From Pseudomonas putida (GTDB taxonomy: Bacteria > Pseudomonadota > Gammaproteobacteria > Pseudomonadales > Pseudomonadaceae), in assembly GCF_001976065.1 (NCBI RefSeq), contig NZ_MNAH01000015.1, forward strand, positions 1-64,000: 64,000 bases of DNA. The letters run 5' to 3'. Made by a program: the position numbers and the translations under genes. This document shows, piece after piece, positions 43,209 to 52,107 of this stretch. Numbering within the stretch: the stretch's first letter is position 1; every line of letters begins with the position of its first letter. Under the pieces are notes generated by a model. The model saw nothing but the letters and a program-made list of their open reading frames with translations, had not been told where the DNA came from and ran no database searches.

Positions 43209-43667
43209 ATGAACAAATTATTGAAAGAACTGCACTCTTATCATCATGAAGTAGCTATCCAAATTACTCAGATCAAAGAATTACTGGGGAGAATAAGGCA
43301 TGGATCCGCGGGTGCCGATGACTGCAAGCTGTTGTTTAAGCAGTTGGACGCCTTGCATGGTGATGCAGAGCGACACCACCATGAAAATGAAGAGCTTATT
43401 CGGCTGGCCTTGCTAGCAACTGAGGCACCGATCCACCAACGGGTCAAGGATATCGAGCGAGATCATCAAGCATTTGAGCGAATTGCTGGACAGCTCAAAA
43501 TATTGGAGGAATCGACCCAGGAGGCGAGAGTAATCGCCGACAATATCGATGACTTCATCAAGAAATACTACGACCATATGGATGCAGAGGAGAATATTTT
43601 CTTTCCGGTGGCAGATAAGTGGTTGTCAGACACCCAGTGGCAGGAAATAAAGCGTGGGTGGCACTAA
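43209..43667 (+). CDS. Hemerythrin-domain protein
   Basis: A 152-residue four-helix protein with the di-iron ligand set of hemerythrin: His in ELHSYHHEV, the ERHHHENEELI helix, RDHQAFERI and the C-terminal KYYDHMDAEENIFFP. Such proteins bind O2 or sense redox/NO in the cytoplasm. It is the only clearly intact gene in the decayed 40-44 kb stretch and has its own ribosome site (GAGGAT). Codon use is AT-richer than the catabolic cluster, which suggests recent acquisition. There is no partner gene to define the role. Confidence 0.88.
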   Translation: MNKLLKELHSYHHEVAIQITQIKELLGRIRHGSAGADDCKLLFKQLDALHGDAERHHHENEELIRLALLATEAPIHQRVKDIERDHQAFERIAGQLKILEESTQEARVIADNIDDFIKKYYDHMDAEENIFFPVADKWLSDTQWQEIKRGWH

Positions 43668-44201
43668 TCGAAATTTTAAACACGCCTATTCAAAATTAGG
43701 CACATATAGCCTGCAGGATTATTTATATATAGTTACAAATGAGATTGGTTGTGAGCCTTATACTCAGACAGTCACCAGACGTGAAATAAGCGTTGCGGCT
43801 AATCGTATTATTTCGATTATAAGTCCCTAGCCGCCTACGGCGAATGTGGCCAGGGGTTATTGATCGAACTGCGGGTGATGATGCAAATTTTAGTGGCCAT
43901 GCTTTTAGGCAGATGAGCTGCCCTTGGTTTAGTTGGCTGATCTGAGGGCGCATATGGCTCAACAGGTAGCGGCGGTCCGCCGGCAACTTGGTGGCGATTT
44001 CCGTCAGCCGTGACAGGCAGTGATGGGCCAGAATCTGCTTTTCAACGCGCCCCCCGCAGAAACACACTCAACGTATCTTGCTGCAAGCTGTGGATTCAAC
44101 CGGCTGCCCGCTACACAACGGGTGGAACAGGGTCACTGGCAAACTCGCGAAGTGACCCTGTTCCCATGGGCGATACCGGTCAAGCGCAGCGCCTATGAGC
44201 C
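43668..44201. other. Intergenic stretch with an unplaced minus-strand frame
   Basis: About 530 bases. The minus strand at 43723-44067 has a 114-codon frame with the segment LTEIATKLPADRRYLLSHMRPQI, which looks protein-like but matches no family I know. The rest of the stretch shows no gene, repeat or RNA feature. It may be another decayed fragment. Confidence 0.4.
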
Positions 44202-44585
44202 TTACGCTGCCTTGAAGCAGTACGCAGCCAGCTTGTTACCATCCAGGTCCCGCGCGTAAGCCGCATACGCATTGGGTGCCCAACCACGTGGACCTGGAGC
44301 GCCTTCGTCGGTGCCACCGCTGGCTAGGGCTGCCGCGTGGAAGGCATCGATAGCGGCGCGATCCGCTGCTTCAAAGCTGACAGTGACACCATTGCCGACA
44401 CTGGCAGGCGCGCCATTGGCGGGCCTGAGCACGAAAAACGACGGGGCGTTTTCACCCCAGATCGAGCCATTGTCGTTCAGATCGGCGATGCGTTTCTGGC
44501 CGAGTGTGGCGAGCACGGTGTCGTAGAAACGGCGGGCCTGCTGCAGGTTGTTGGTACCAACGGTGACGTGGGTGAAGATGCTCAT
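44202..44585 (-). CDS. VOC/glyoxalase-family protein
   Basis: A 127-residue protein of the vicinal oxygen chelate fold: MSIFTHVTVGTNNLQQARRF, SFEAADRAAIDAFHAAAL and a C-terminal YAAYARDLDGNKLAAYC, with the usual His at the start (THVTVG) and a late Asp/Asn region. Metal ligands cannot be fixed by eye. It follows frmA by 68 bp on the same strand, so it may deal with a formaldehyde- or methylglyoxal-derived adduct. ATG 44585 is chosen because the family starts with MxxxxHV; seven more upstream codons are possible. Confidence 0.85.
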   Translation of the reverse strand: MSIFTHVTVGTNNLQQARRFYDTVLATLGQKRIADLNDNGSIWGENAPSFFVLRPANGAPASVGNGVTVSFEAADRAAIDAFHAAALASGGTDEGAPGPRGWAPNAYAAYARDLDGNKLAAYCFKAA

Positions 44586-44653
44586 CTTGATGCTCTCTTT
44601 ATACAAAACAGGATGTTTGGGGCCTGGGTGCGCTCGGCACCGGGGCGTTTGAA

Positions 44654-45772
44654 TCAGCGATCGAAATGGATGACGGTGCGAATGCTCTTGCCTTCATGCA
44701 TCAAGTCGAAGGCCTTGTTGATGTCCTCGAGCCCCATGGTGTGGGTGATGAAGGTGTCCAGCGGGATGTCACCGGCCTGGGCCTTTTCGACGTAAGTGGG
44801 CAGTTCGCTGCGGCCTTTTACGCCGCCAAATGCCGAGCCGCGCCAGACCCGGCCGGTCACCAGCTGGAAGGGTCGGGTACTGATTTCCTGGCCCGCGCCG
44901 GCAACGCCGATGATCACCGACTCGCCCCAGCCCTTGTGACAGCACTCCAGGGCCGCGCGCATCAGGTGGACGTTGCCAATGCATTCGAAGGAGTAATCCA
45001 CGCCGCCCTCGGTCATTTCGACGATCACCTCCTGGATCGGCCTGTCGTGATCTCTGGGATTGATGAAATCGGTAGCGCCCAGTTGCCTGGCAATCTCGAA
45101 CTTGCCCGGGTTGATATCGATGGCAATGATTCGCCCGGCCTTGGCCATGGTGGCGCCGATGATCGCGGCCAGGCCGATGCCGCCCAGGCCGAAGATCGCC
45201 ACGCTGGCGCCCTCCTGCACCTTTGCCGTGTTGAGCACCGCACCGATGCCGGTGGTCACGCCGCAACCGAGCAGGCAGACCTTCTCCAGCGGCGCATCCT
45301 TGGGGATTTTGGCCAGGGAAATTTCCGGCAACACGGTGTATTCGGAAAAGGTCGAGGTACCCATGTAGTGGAACAGCGGCTGGCCGTTGTAGGAGAAGCG
45401 ACTGCTGCCGTCCGGCATCTGGCCCCTGCCCTGGGTCGCGCGAATTTTCTGGCAGAGGTTGGTCTTGCCGGATGTGCAGAATTTGCAGTCGCCGCATTCC
45501 GGGGTGTACAGCGGGATCACGTGATCGCCCACCGCCACCGAGGTCACGCCTTCGCCGATGGCCTCGACGATGCCGCCGCCTTCATGCCCGAGGACGACTG
45601 GAAAGAGGCCTTCCGGATCGGCGCCGGACAGGGTAAACGCATCGGTATGGCAGACGCCGGTGGCGATGATTCGCACCAGCACCTCCCCGGCCTGCGGGGG
45701 TGCCACATCGATTTCGACGATTTGCAGAGGCTGGTTCGCCGCGAAGGCGACAGCGGCTCGTGATTTGATCAT
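44654..45772 (-). CDS. frmA: S-(hydroxymethyl)glutathione dehydrogenase / class III alcohol dehydrogenase
   Basis: A 372-residue zinc MDR enzyme of canonical length. It has GVCHTDAFTLSGADPEGLFP, GHEGGGIVEAIG, the structural zinc cysteines in CGDCKFCTSGKTNLC, GTSTFSEYTV, and the cofactor motif IFGLGGIGLAAI with DINPGKFEIARQ (NAD). This set is specific to glutathione-dependent formaldehyde dehydrogenases. It oxidises S-hydroxymethylglutathione to S-formylglutathione. The usual S-formylglutathione hydrolase gene does not follow; a VOC protein does. The upstream neighbour is a betaine/choline binding protein, whose degradation releases formaldehyde, which fits (inference). Confidence 0.95.
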   Translation of the reverse strand: MIKSRAAVAFAANQPLQIVEIDVAPPQAGEVLVRIIATGVCHTDAFTLSGADPEGLFPVVLGHEGGGIVEAIGEGVTSVAVGDHVIPLYTPECGDCKFCTSGKTNLCQKIRATQGRGQMPDGSSRFSYNGQPLFHYMGTSTFSEYTVLPEISLAKIPKDAPLEKVCLLGCGVTTGIGAVLNTAKVQEGASVAIFGLGGIGLAAIIGATMAKAGRIIAIDINPGKFEIARQLGATDFINPRDHDRPIQEVIVEMTEGGVDYSFECIGNVHLMRAALECCHKGWGESVIIGVAGAGQEISTRPFQLVTGRVWRGSAFGGVKGRSELPTYVEKAQAGDIPLDTFITHTMGLEDINKAFDLMHEGKSIRTVIHFDR

Positions 45773-45876
45773 GGTGTTTTTCCTGAGCGCACAGAGGCGT
45801 CGCCGCTGTGCAGAAACGGTAAAAATCAGTGGTAGAAGGTGTTACGAAGGTCGGGCATCCGTGCCCTTGAGACTGG

Positions 45877-46842
45877 TTAGAGCGCCGCCTCGATCTTTTT
45901 TGCCGCGGTTTCATCGACCCAGGCGTGCCAGACTTCCGGGTGCTCCTTGAGGAATATCCTTGCCAGCTTTGGCGATTCGATGCGCTCCCTGGTCATCCGC
46001 GCCAGGTTCTGGTTCAACAGGTCGATGGGAATGTTGACCTTCTCCAGCACCGCGACCAGTTCGGGGGCCTGCTCATGGAAAGTCCTGGAGAGCCCGACCA
46101 TGGTGACGACGTCTTTGTTGGCCCCGGTTTCTTCCAGCCTGATCGCATCGATCTGCCCCATCAGCGGCGTCGGTGACCAGTAGTAGAACAGTACCGGTTC
46201 ACCACGTTTATAACTGGAGAGCACGGCGGCATCCAATGCCGCTCCCGTCCCTGGGCGGAAGTTGGTGAAGGTGTTTTCCAGCCCATAGGCTTTCAACATC
46301 TCGGTATTGTCCTGTTCACAGATCCAGCCCGCAGGACAGTTGTAGAAACGGCCTTTAGACGGCTCCTCCGGATCCTTGAACACCGCCGGGTATTTGCTCA
46401 AATCGGCGACTGTCTTGAGCTCAGGCGCCTGTGCCGGTCGATTGCGCTTGGTGTCGCCCTCCACGACATAACGCGGCACATACCAGCCCTGGGTTGCCCC
46501 GATGATCGGCGCGCCCACCCCGACGACCTTGCCGGCCGCCGCGGCCTTTTTCCAGACCTCGCTGCGCTCCATCCACTCCTCACCAAACACCTGGATGTCG
46601 TTACCGGCCAACGCGGTCTCAAGAATGATGGTATTGCCCACCAGCTGATCCGTGGTACAGCCATACCCTTCCTTGAGCACCACCATCATGATATCGGTCA
46701 GGAGCATCCCGCTCTCCCAGTTCAGGCCGGCAAACTTCACCGGTTTGCCCGAATCACACCAGCCCGAGGCCTGGCTTGAAGCACTGCCGACGAGCAAGCC
46801 AAGGGTGAGTAACGAGGCCAGCAAACTCTTCCTGTTTTTCAT
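45877..46842 (-). CDS. Glycine betaine/choline-type ABC transporter substrate-binding protein (OpuAC family)
   Basis: A 321-residue exported protein. A signal peptide (KSLLASLLTLGLLVGSASSQA) precedes a mature OpuAC/ProX domain: VKFAGLNWESGMLLTDIMMV, EEWMERSEVW, TQGWYVPRYVVEG, WICEQDNTEMLKAYGL and FYYWSPTPLMGQIDAIRL, with aromatic residues that could form the quaternary-ammonium box. Start at 46842 after GGAGCG. No permease or ATPase gene is adjacent, so it must use a transporter encoded elsewhere. Ligands could be betaine, carnitine, choline or proline betaine. Confidence 0.87.
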   Translation of the reverse strand: MKNRKSLLASLLTLGLLVGSASSQASGWCDSGKPVKFAGLNWESGMLLTDIMMVVLKEGYGCTTDQLVGNTIILETALAGNDIQVFGEEWMERSEVWKKAAAAGKVVGVGAPIIGATQGWYVPRYVVEGDTKRNRPAQAPELKTVADLSKYPAVFKDPEEPSKGRFYNCPAGWICEQDNTEMLKAYGLENTFTNFRPGTGAALDAAVLSSYKRGEPVLFYYWSPTPLMGQIDAIRLEETGANKDVVTMVGLSRTFHEQAPELVAVLEKVNIPIDLLNQNLARMTRERIESPKLARIFLKEHPEVWHAWVDETAAKKIEAAL

Positions 46843-46996
46843 GATCAGACGCTCCGAATCATTATTATTGGGGGCAGCGAACTGTTGTGGGCGACACAGG
46901 AACAAACGGGCCCATGAGATTTAACATGGACGGGTGCGCGCGCAAACATGTGAAGCGAAGAAGTGAATCAGTAGCTTTTTTTGTTATGGGCGACAC

Positions 46997-47836
46997 TCAA
47001 GCCAATGGTTCAACGGTGGTACGTCCGTAGAACAACTGGCGTGCATAGGCACTGAATTCGACATTGGGTTGGTCCACATACGCCAACACCGCGTTGAGCC
47101 TCAACCTGTCGCCCGCCACCGGCGTGACCCGGTGCAATGAATAGCGGCCACGGAACAGGGTCAGGGTGCCGGGCACCTGGGGCAGAACCTCTACCTGCTG
47201 TGTTTGCGGGTCATCGAGGAATTGCCGCACCGCCTCATGACAATCGTCGTGTTCATTGCGCAGCATGCGCACGTACTCGAAATCCCCGCCCGCGTTCGCC
47301 GCCTGCAGGGACAGCGTGACGCTGAAGTCGGAACGGTCAAAATGCCACCCCAGTTCCTGCCCCGCCGTGAAGCCCTGAAGGTTGAGGGCGGCCAGTGGAT
47401 CGGCATGGCGATAGAGCGTTTCCAGGTTCAACACATCCTGGATGAACGCCAGGACTTCGTCCGCTTCATAGATCGACCGGATCGAATGGTCGAGCGGAAT
47501 ATCGGCGTAGGCTACGGTGTCTTTGGCCGTAGTCATCAAGCGGCGCAGCGGGTGTTGCGGATCGACGCTTTCGTCCTGGGGTTTGAAATAAACCGTGTGG
47601 TTCTCGCGAAAACGAAACATGCGCGAGTGCAGTGCAAGGGTCTGCTGCGCCATGGCGACAACCGATGGCTCGCGGACAAAACCCGGGAAGATCGCCACGC
47701 CCTCTTCGCCGAGCAGCGACTGGCTTTGCGCGACCAGTGCCCGGTAAGCGGGACTGGTGCGATCGGTGATGGGGTAACGCTCGAGGTCGATGATATCGCC
47801 AAGGGTTTGTGCAGCAGTGGTGGGCAGGTTAGTCAT
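46997..47836 (-). CDS. 2-oxoglutarate/Fe(II)-dependent oxygenase-like protein
   Basis: A 279-residue protein with a double-stranded beta-helix oxygenase signature. HxD is in LGWHFDRSDF, the distal His in FRGRYSLHRVTPV, and a following Arg (RLRLNAVLAYV) would bind 2-oxoglutarate. Sequence style is that of the uncharacterised HalD/ArpA-type group in Pseudomonas. It lies between a betaine-type binding protein and a divergent LysR gene, so it may hydroxylate or demethylate a quaternary amine or an amino acid (inference). The substrate is unknown. Confidence 0.75.
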   Translation of the reverse strand: MTNLPTTAAQTLGDIIDLERYPITDRTSPAYRALVAQSQSLLGEEGVAIFPGFVREPSVVAMAQQTLALHSRMFRFRENHTVYFKPQDESVDPQHPLRRLMTTAKDTVAYADIPLDHSIRSIYEADEVLAFIQDVLNLETLYRHADPLAALNLQGFTAGQELGWHFDRSDFSVTLSLQAANAGGDFEYVRMLRNEHDDCHEAVRQFLDDPQTQQVEVLPQVPGTLTLFRGRYSLHRVTPVAGDRLRLNAVLAYVDQPNVEFSAYARQLFYGRTTVEPLA

Positions 47837-47943
47837 TGTTGTGGTCTCCGGTGGCTCTGCTGGATTCAGATTGCATCGCCACTAAAAACAAGTCACGCTC
47901 ATAATTTTACGCAATTTTGTGAATTATTTTCAGGTCGCTCGCC

Positions 47944-48846
47944 ATGAGACTTACCCTCGATCACCTTGTGATGTTGCAAACCCTGTCGGAAGTCGACTCG
48001 GTCACGGCCGTTGCCGAGCGTTTGTGGCTGACCCCCTCGGCGGTCAGTCACCGCCTGCGCGAAGCCGAGCGGCGACTGGGGGTTGGCCTGACCGAAAGAT
48101 CAGGCGGCAAGCTGCGGCTCAGCCCTGCCGGCGTGCGTCTGGAACGGGCCGCCAAGGACATCATCGCGATACTGAACGAGGCCGAGTCCGAAGCCCGGTC
48201 GATGGCCGGTGGCGTCACCGCGTTCGTGCGCATGGGGGTGACCTCCTATGGCCCGTTTCGCTGGATTCCCAAATTCATCAAGCATTACTCGAGCCTGCGG
48301 CCAGACATCGAAATCACCCTGGTGACCGTGCCCCGCAACGACGTGTACGCCAGCCTGATGCAAGGCCGGATCGATGTGTCCATCATCGACGACGGCATGG
48401 TGCCCAGCGGTGTCGCCAAGCTGCCGCTGTTTCGCGACGACCTGATCGCGATCATGGCCACCGACCACCCCCTGGCGGACAGGAAAAATATCTACGCGCA
48501 GGACTTCAAGACCTACAACCTGGTGACCTACTCAACCGATCGCGCCAGCGGCTGGGAATACGACCGCTTCTTCGCCCCTGCCAGCATCTTGCCGCGCCGC
48601 ATGATCACCGTGGAACTGATCGAAGCCATCGTTGAACTGGTCCGCTCAGGCTACGGCATCAGCATCCTGCAGCGGGACCTGGTGAGCCCCAGCCTCGAAC
48701 GCGGTGAGCTTGCCTGGGCGGCACTCAACGACGGCCTCGACATTGCCTGGAACGCCATCGTTCGTCCCTCTGAACGGCAGGACAGCGAGGTTAACAGGAT
48801 GGTGATGGAGCTTGAGACCTGGATCAAGAATGTTGAAAAAGGCTGA
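47944..48846 (+). CDS. LysR-family transcriptional regulator
   Basis: A 300-residue regulator. The N-terminal HTH is at residues 1-60 (VTAVAERLWLTPSAVSHRLR), with the effector domain GVTSYGPFRWIPKFIKHYSS and SIIDDGMVPSGVAKLPLF. Length is standard. It is transcribed divergently from the 2OG oxygenase across 107 bp (47837-47943), the usual arrangement for a LysR and its target. The IS1182 element begins 33 bp after the stop, so downstream context was altered by insertion. Confidence 0.92.
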   Translation: MRLTLDHLVMLQTLSEVDSVTAVAERLWLTPSAVSHRLREAERRLGVGLTERSGGKLRLSPAGVRLERAAKDIIAILNEAESEARSMAGGVTAFVRMGVTSYGPFRWIPKFIKHYSSLRPDIEITLVTVPRNDVYASLMQGRIDVSIIDDGMVPSGVAKLPLFRDDLIAIMATDHPLADRKNIYAQDFKTYNLVTYSTDRASGWEYDRFFAPASILPRRMITVELIEAIVELVRSGYGISILQRDLVSPSLERGELAWAALNDGLDIAWNAIVRPSERQDSEVNRMVMELETWIKNVEKG

Positions 48847-48878
48847 TCGCTGCTAATGCTTCACGGCAGGCAGCAACC

Positions 48879-50531
48879 GGCCCAGAGTGTGTAGAAACGC
48901 TCAGGCTTCATCGTCTTGGGTCATCGACGTTCGTTGGCTGAGCGATCGCACGGTCAATGCCGCGTGTCGCACCGATCGCGACCAGGAACACATCAACGCT
49001 GTTTTTACAGCCTCTGGAATGGGCCAGAACCAGCCTTTTTTATGCCGACAGCGCCTTAATCAAACCGTGAGCACCGATGATTTTCATGACCCGTTTCATG
49101 TTGTAGGCGAGCACATTCAAACTCATCTCCGCACTCACCCCAGCCAGCTTTCGCGTCAGGAAGTGCGTCGCACCCATCCATTGCTTGAGCGTCCCGAAGG
49201 GATGCTCAACCGTCCGTTTTCGGATCCGCATCATCTCCGGCGCATTGCTCAGTCTGTTCTGCATTTCCTCCAATACGGCTTCATGCTCCCATCGCCGAAC
49301 TCGCCGTTGCTTGCTTGGTGTGCACTTCGATTTCAGTACGCATCCCTGGCAATTAGAACTCCAGTAACGGTGCAACGTCAGACCTTTTTCAACATTGGTA
49401 TAGCGCCAGATCAACGCCTCTCCAGCCGGGCAAACGTATTCGTTTTTTGCCGCGTCATAGATGAAGGCATTGTTATTGAAACGCCCGTCTGCTTTGGCTC
49501 CAGAGGTCATCGTCTTGGGCACATAGGCGGTGATGCCTGCATCGTGACAAGCCAGGATTCTTCGCTTTTGAAGTAACCTCGGTCAGCCACCACCGACAGC
49601 GTTTCCGACGCCGTCGCTTCGCGGGCCTGCTTGGCCATCGAGCTGAGTTGATCGCGGTCGGAACCGACGTTGGTCACCTCATGCGCAACGATCAAATGAT
49701 GCTGGGTATCGACCGCTGTCTGCACGTTGTAGCCGACGATTCCCGTGCCGCGCGTCATCATGGAGCGGGCGTCTTGATCGGTCAGTGAGACCTGTTTATC
49801 CGGCGATTCGTTGAGCTGAGTTTCAATGACCTGTAACTCTTTCATCTGAGCTTTGAGCTTGTCGATTTTCTCTTGCAGACGAGCAGCCTTGGGTTGTGCG
49901 ATCGGTTTTTTTTTGTCGATCGGCTTCGTCGAGCGCAGTCAGATACCGGTTGATACTCGATTCAATTTCTTCCATGCGCCGCTTCAGTTTCTCGCTGGTG
50001 AAATTGCGGTCGCGATTGTTGACAACCTTGAATTTACTGCCCAGATTTTCTCCGAATAATCCCAGCTGCTGGCACAGCACCACGAATTGGCGGCAGACGC
50101 CTCGGATGGCCTTGCTGTTGTCTTTTCGGTAGTTGGCAATGGTCTTGAAATCAGGCATCAAGCGGCCGGTCAGCCACATCAATTCGACGTTACGCTGGGC
50201 TTCTCACTCCAGGCGCCGGCTCGACTGAATGCGGTTCAGATAGCCGTAGATATAGATCTTCAGGAGGATCGCGGGATGGTAAGCAGGCCGGCCCGTATCT
50301 GCCGGTATGACGCCTTCAAAACCCAGTTTGACCAGGTCGAGTTCGTCGACAAAAACGTCGACTACGCGTACCGGATTGGTATCGCTGACGTAGTCGTCGA
50401 GGCACTCGGAAAGGAAGGTGCTTTGGCCTCGATGTTCACCTTGGATAAAGCGCTTCATGAGCAATCCTTGCGATGAAATCCTCAGAAATCATAGCAAGGG
50501 TTTGCGAAAGCGTTTTTACACACTCTGGGCC
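48879..50531 (-). mobile_element. IS1182-family insertion sequence (defective)
   Basis: A 1653-bp element bounded by 23-bp terminal inverted repeats at 48879-48901 and 50509-50531 that match at 22 of 23 positions (left begins GGCCCAGAGTGTGTAG, right ends ACACACTCTGGGCC). Inside is a minus-strand DDE transposase of the IS1182 family. No clear target-site duplication was seen (left flank AACC, right flank AAAA). The transposase is broken, so the copy is immobile on its own. Confidence 0.85.
49040..50458 (-). pseudogene. IS1182-family transposase, one stop and two frameshifts
   Basis: The pieces read in order. N-terminal: MKRFIQGEHRGQ, YHPAILLKIYIYGYLNRIQS, SSRRLE, then TGA at 50204-50206 where the family has Arg. 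Middle: EAQRNVELMWLTGRLMPDFK, ending in a run of nine T (49906-49914) that slips the frame. Next: SLTDQDARSMMTRGTGIVGY, then a one-base loss near 49555 after YFKSEE. C-terminal: ILACHDAGITAYVPK, RTVEHPFGTLKQWMGATHF and a final NVLAYNMKRVM. The DDE-type core is recognisable. These three lesions mean no full transposase is made. Confidence 0.85.
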
Positions 50532-50663
50532 AAAAGCAGTCGTTGAACTTTTGTCCTGGCTTCAAATCATCTGGAGCACTGCAACCGACAAGGAGTAGAT
50601 GACCGTGCCCCTTAAAACCGTAGGTTTTGCCGGTGTCTGAAAACGCGTATTGCCAAGTGTTGA
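50532..50663 (-). other. Unplaced minus-strand frame cut by the IS
   Basis: On the minus strand the sequence just outside the right IS end reads WQYAFSDTGKTYGFKGHG, then VGCSAPDDLKPGQKFNDC, before running into the IS. It looks protein-like and could be the end of a gene cut by the insertion, but I cannot assign a family, and part of it overlaps the neighbouring membrane protein gene in another frame. Confidence 0.3.
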
Positions 50664-51011
50664 CTACGTCTGTGAGTTCCTCGTCTGGCTTGTTATTGCT
50701 CGAATCAAAAGTACCGTCACGATCCCGTGCAATACGACCACTGGCCACAATAAAACCCCACTCAATTCCCCCGAGATACCAACATAGGCGAGATAAAGCG
50801 TAACGCCTGCGTTATAGATCAACATCCCGAGCATTGCTGGTCCGGGCCAGCAGGCGATGGCCAATGCAATGAGGGCAATGCCAACCACGGGGACGATGAC
50901 GCCCGTCAGATCGATGCCAAGCAGAAGTTGCCCGACCAGCGACGGGGCAAGTATCAGCGCCACACCAGTGGCGGCCTCGATGATCGCGGCGAAAACAACC
51001 AGTCCTTTCAT
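50664..51011 (-). CDS. Small integral membrane protein, function unknown
   Basis: A 115-residue hydrophobic protein with about four membrane segments (VVFAAIIEAATGVALILA, IVPVVGIALIALAIAC, MLIYNAGVTLYLAYVGI, GVLLWPVVVLHGIVTVLLI) and a short polar tail. ATG 51011 is chosen as the first Met that starts the hydrophobic domain; the frame continues 12 codons upstream. Its end lies about 130 bp from the IS right end. No family name comes to mind. Confidence 0.65.
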   Translation of the reverse strand: MKGLVVFAAIIEAATGVALILAPSLVGQLLLGIDLTGVIVPVVGIALIALAIACWPGPAMLGMLIYNAGVTLYLAYVGISGELSGVLLWPVVVLHGIVTVLLIRAITSQTRNSQT

Positions 51012-51195
51012 CACATGGGCGCTCCATCCCGGGTTGTATAGGTGCAAGACTGGACGGCCCTGGGGAATTGGTTAATCCGATTGCTACTAAGACTTAGTGC
51101 TTATCGTGATTAGCCTTGGTGGAAAGTTCCGGCACAGCAGCAATACTCCATTCGGCCGCGAAAACTATTCGCAGTATAGCGTGGGACAATAAGTC

Positions 51196-52107
51196 ATGAA
51201 CTTAACCGTCTGCGAAGCGAAAGAATCTCGATTTTCGTTAATTAAGCGTTGCCTCCACGAGCCGCTATTGCACTTTCTGATCGCCGGCTTTGCACTCTTT
51301 GTGTTGTACGGAGGTTTACACCCTTCAACCCTTGATCAAGACCCGCAACGCATCAATATCACCCCTGAAGTGGTTCAGCGAATCGCGATTTCCTGGCTGG
51401 CGCGATGGCAGCGACCTGCATCGGAGCAACAGTTGCAGGGCCTGATTGAGGAATATGTGAAAGAGGAAATCCTCTATCGCGAAGCACTTAAACTTGGCCT
51501 GGATAAAGACGACACTATTATTCGCCGCCGACTGGCGCAAAAAATGGACTTCCTTGCCGAAGATGTGGCCTCACTTCGCGAGCCGGCACCCGGTGAACTT
51601 GAGGCCTGGTACAACCAGCATCAGGACCAATACGCCCCGCCGCCACTGTTGACGTTCCATCATTTGTTTTTCGCCTTGGACAAACGGGGTGCGGATGCGC
51701 AAGCGCAGGCCCAGTCCGCACTCAGTGGGCTGTCTGACAAGAACAATGGTGAAGGCGATGCGTTTATGTTTAAAAACGCCTACACAGAACAATCCCAGGA
51801 TCAGGTGGCGCGAGTCTTTGGTTCAACGTTCGCCATTTCATTGTTCAAGCAAACACCAGGTAGCTGGGTGGGTCCCGTGGAGTCGGGTTTTGGCTGGCAC
51901 CTGGTGTGGATTGATGCGCTGGCCAAATCACCTCCTCCGTCCTTCGAAACCGTGGCCCTGCAGGTCAAGTCCGATTGGTTGTCCGAACAACGCAGCGCAT
52001 CGAAACGCGCAAGTCTCGATGCGCTCAAAGCACGCTATGAGGTCGTAGTGATGATGCCTGCTGCTTCCGGTGAGATTGCCGCCACACAGACGCAGCGGCC
52101 GCAATGA
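51196..52107 (+). CDS. Membrane-anchored PpiC-type peptidyl-prolyl cis-trans isomerase
   Basis: A 303-residue protein. One N-terminal membrane segment (about residues 24-42, LLHFLIAGFALFVLYGG) is followed by a SurA-N-like helical region (EEYVKEEILYREALKLGLDK) and a parvulin domain (LTFHHLFFAL, then SWVGPVESGFGWHLVWID). It probably faces the periplasm and assists folding of exported proteins. It overlaps the HupE gene by 4 bases and precedes DUF3604. Family placement by the GPVxSxxGxHLV pattern. Confidence 0.82.
   Translation: MNLTVCEAKESRFSLIKRCLHEPLLHFLIAGFALFVLYGGLHPSTLDQDPQRINITPEVVQRIAISWLARWQRPASEQQLQGLIEEYVKEEILYREALKLGLDKDDTIIRRRLAQKMDFLAEDVASLREPAPGELEAWYNQHQDQYAPPPLLTFHHLFFALDKRGADAQAQAQSALSGLSDKNNGEGDAFMFKNAYTEQSQDQVARVFGSTFAISLFKQTPGSWVGPVESGFGWHLVWIDALAKSPPPSFETVALQVKSDWLSEQRSASKRASLDALKARYEVVVMMPAASGEIAATQTQRPQ

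Noticed and set aside
43723..44067. Minus-strand 114-codon frame with protein-like stretch
   Set aside because: No family, no ribosome site, and the first half reads through AT-rich non-coding sequence; left as part of an intergenic stretch.
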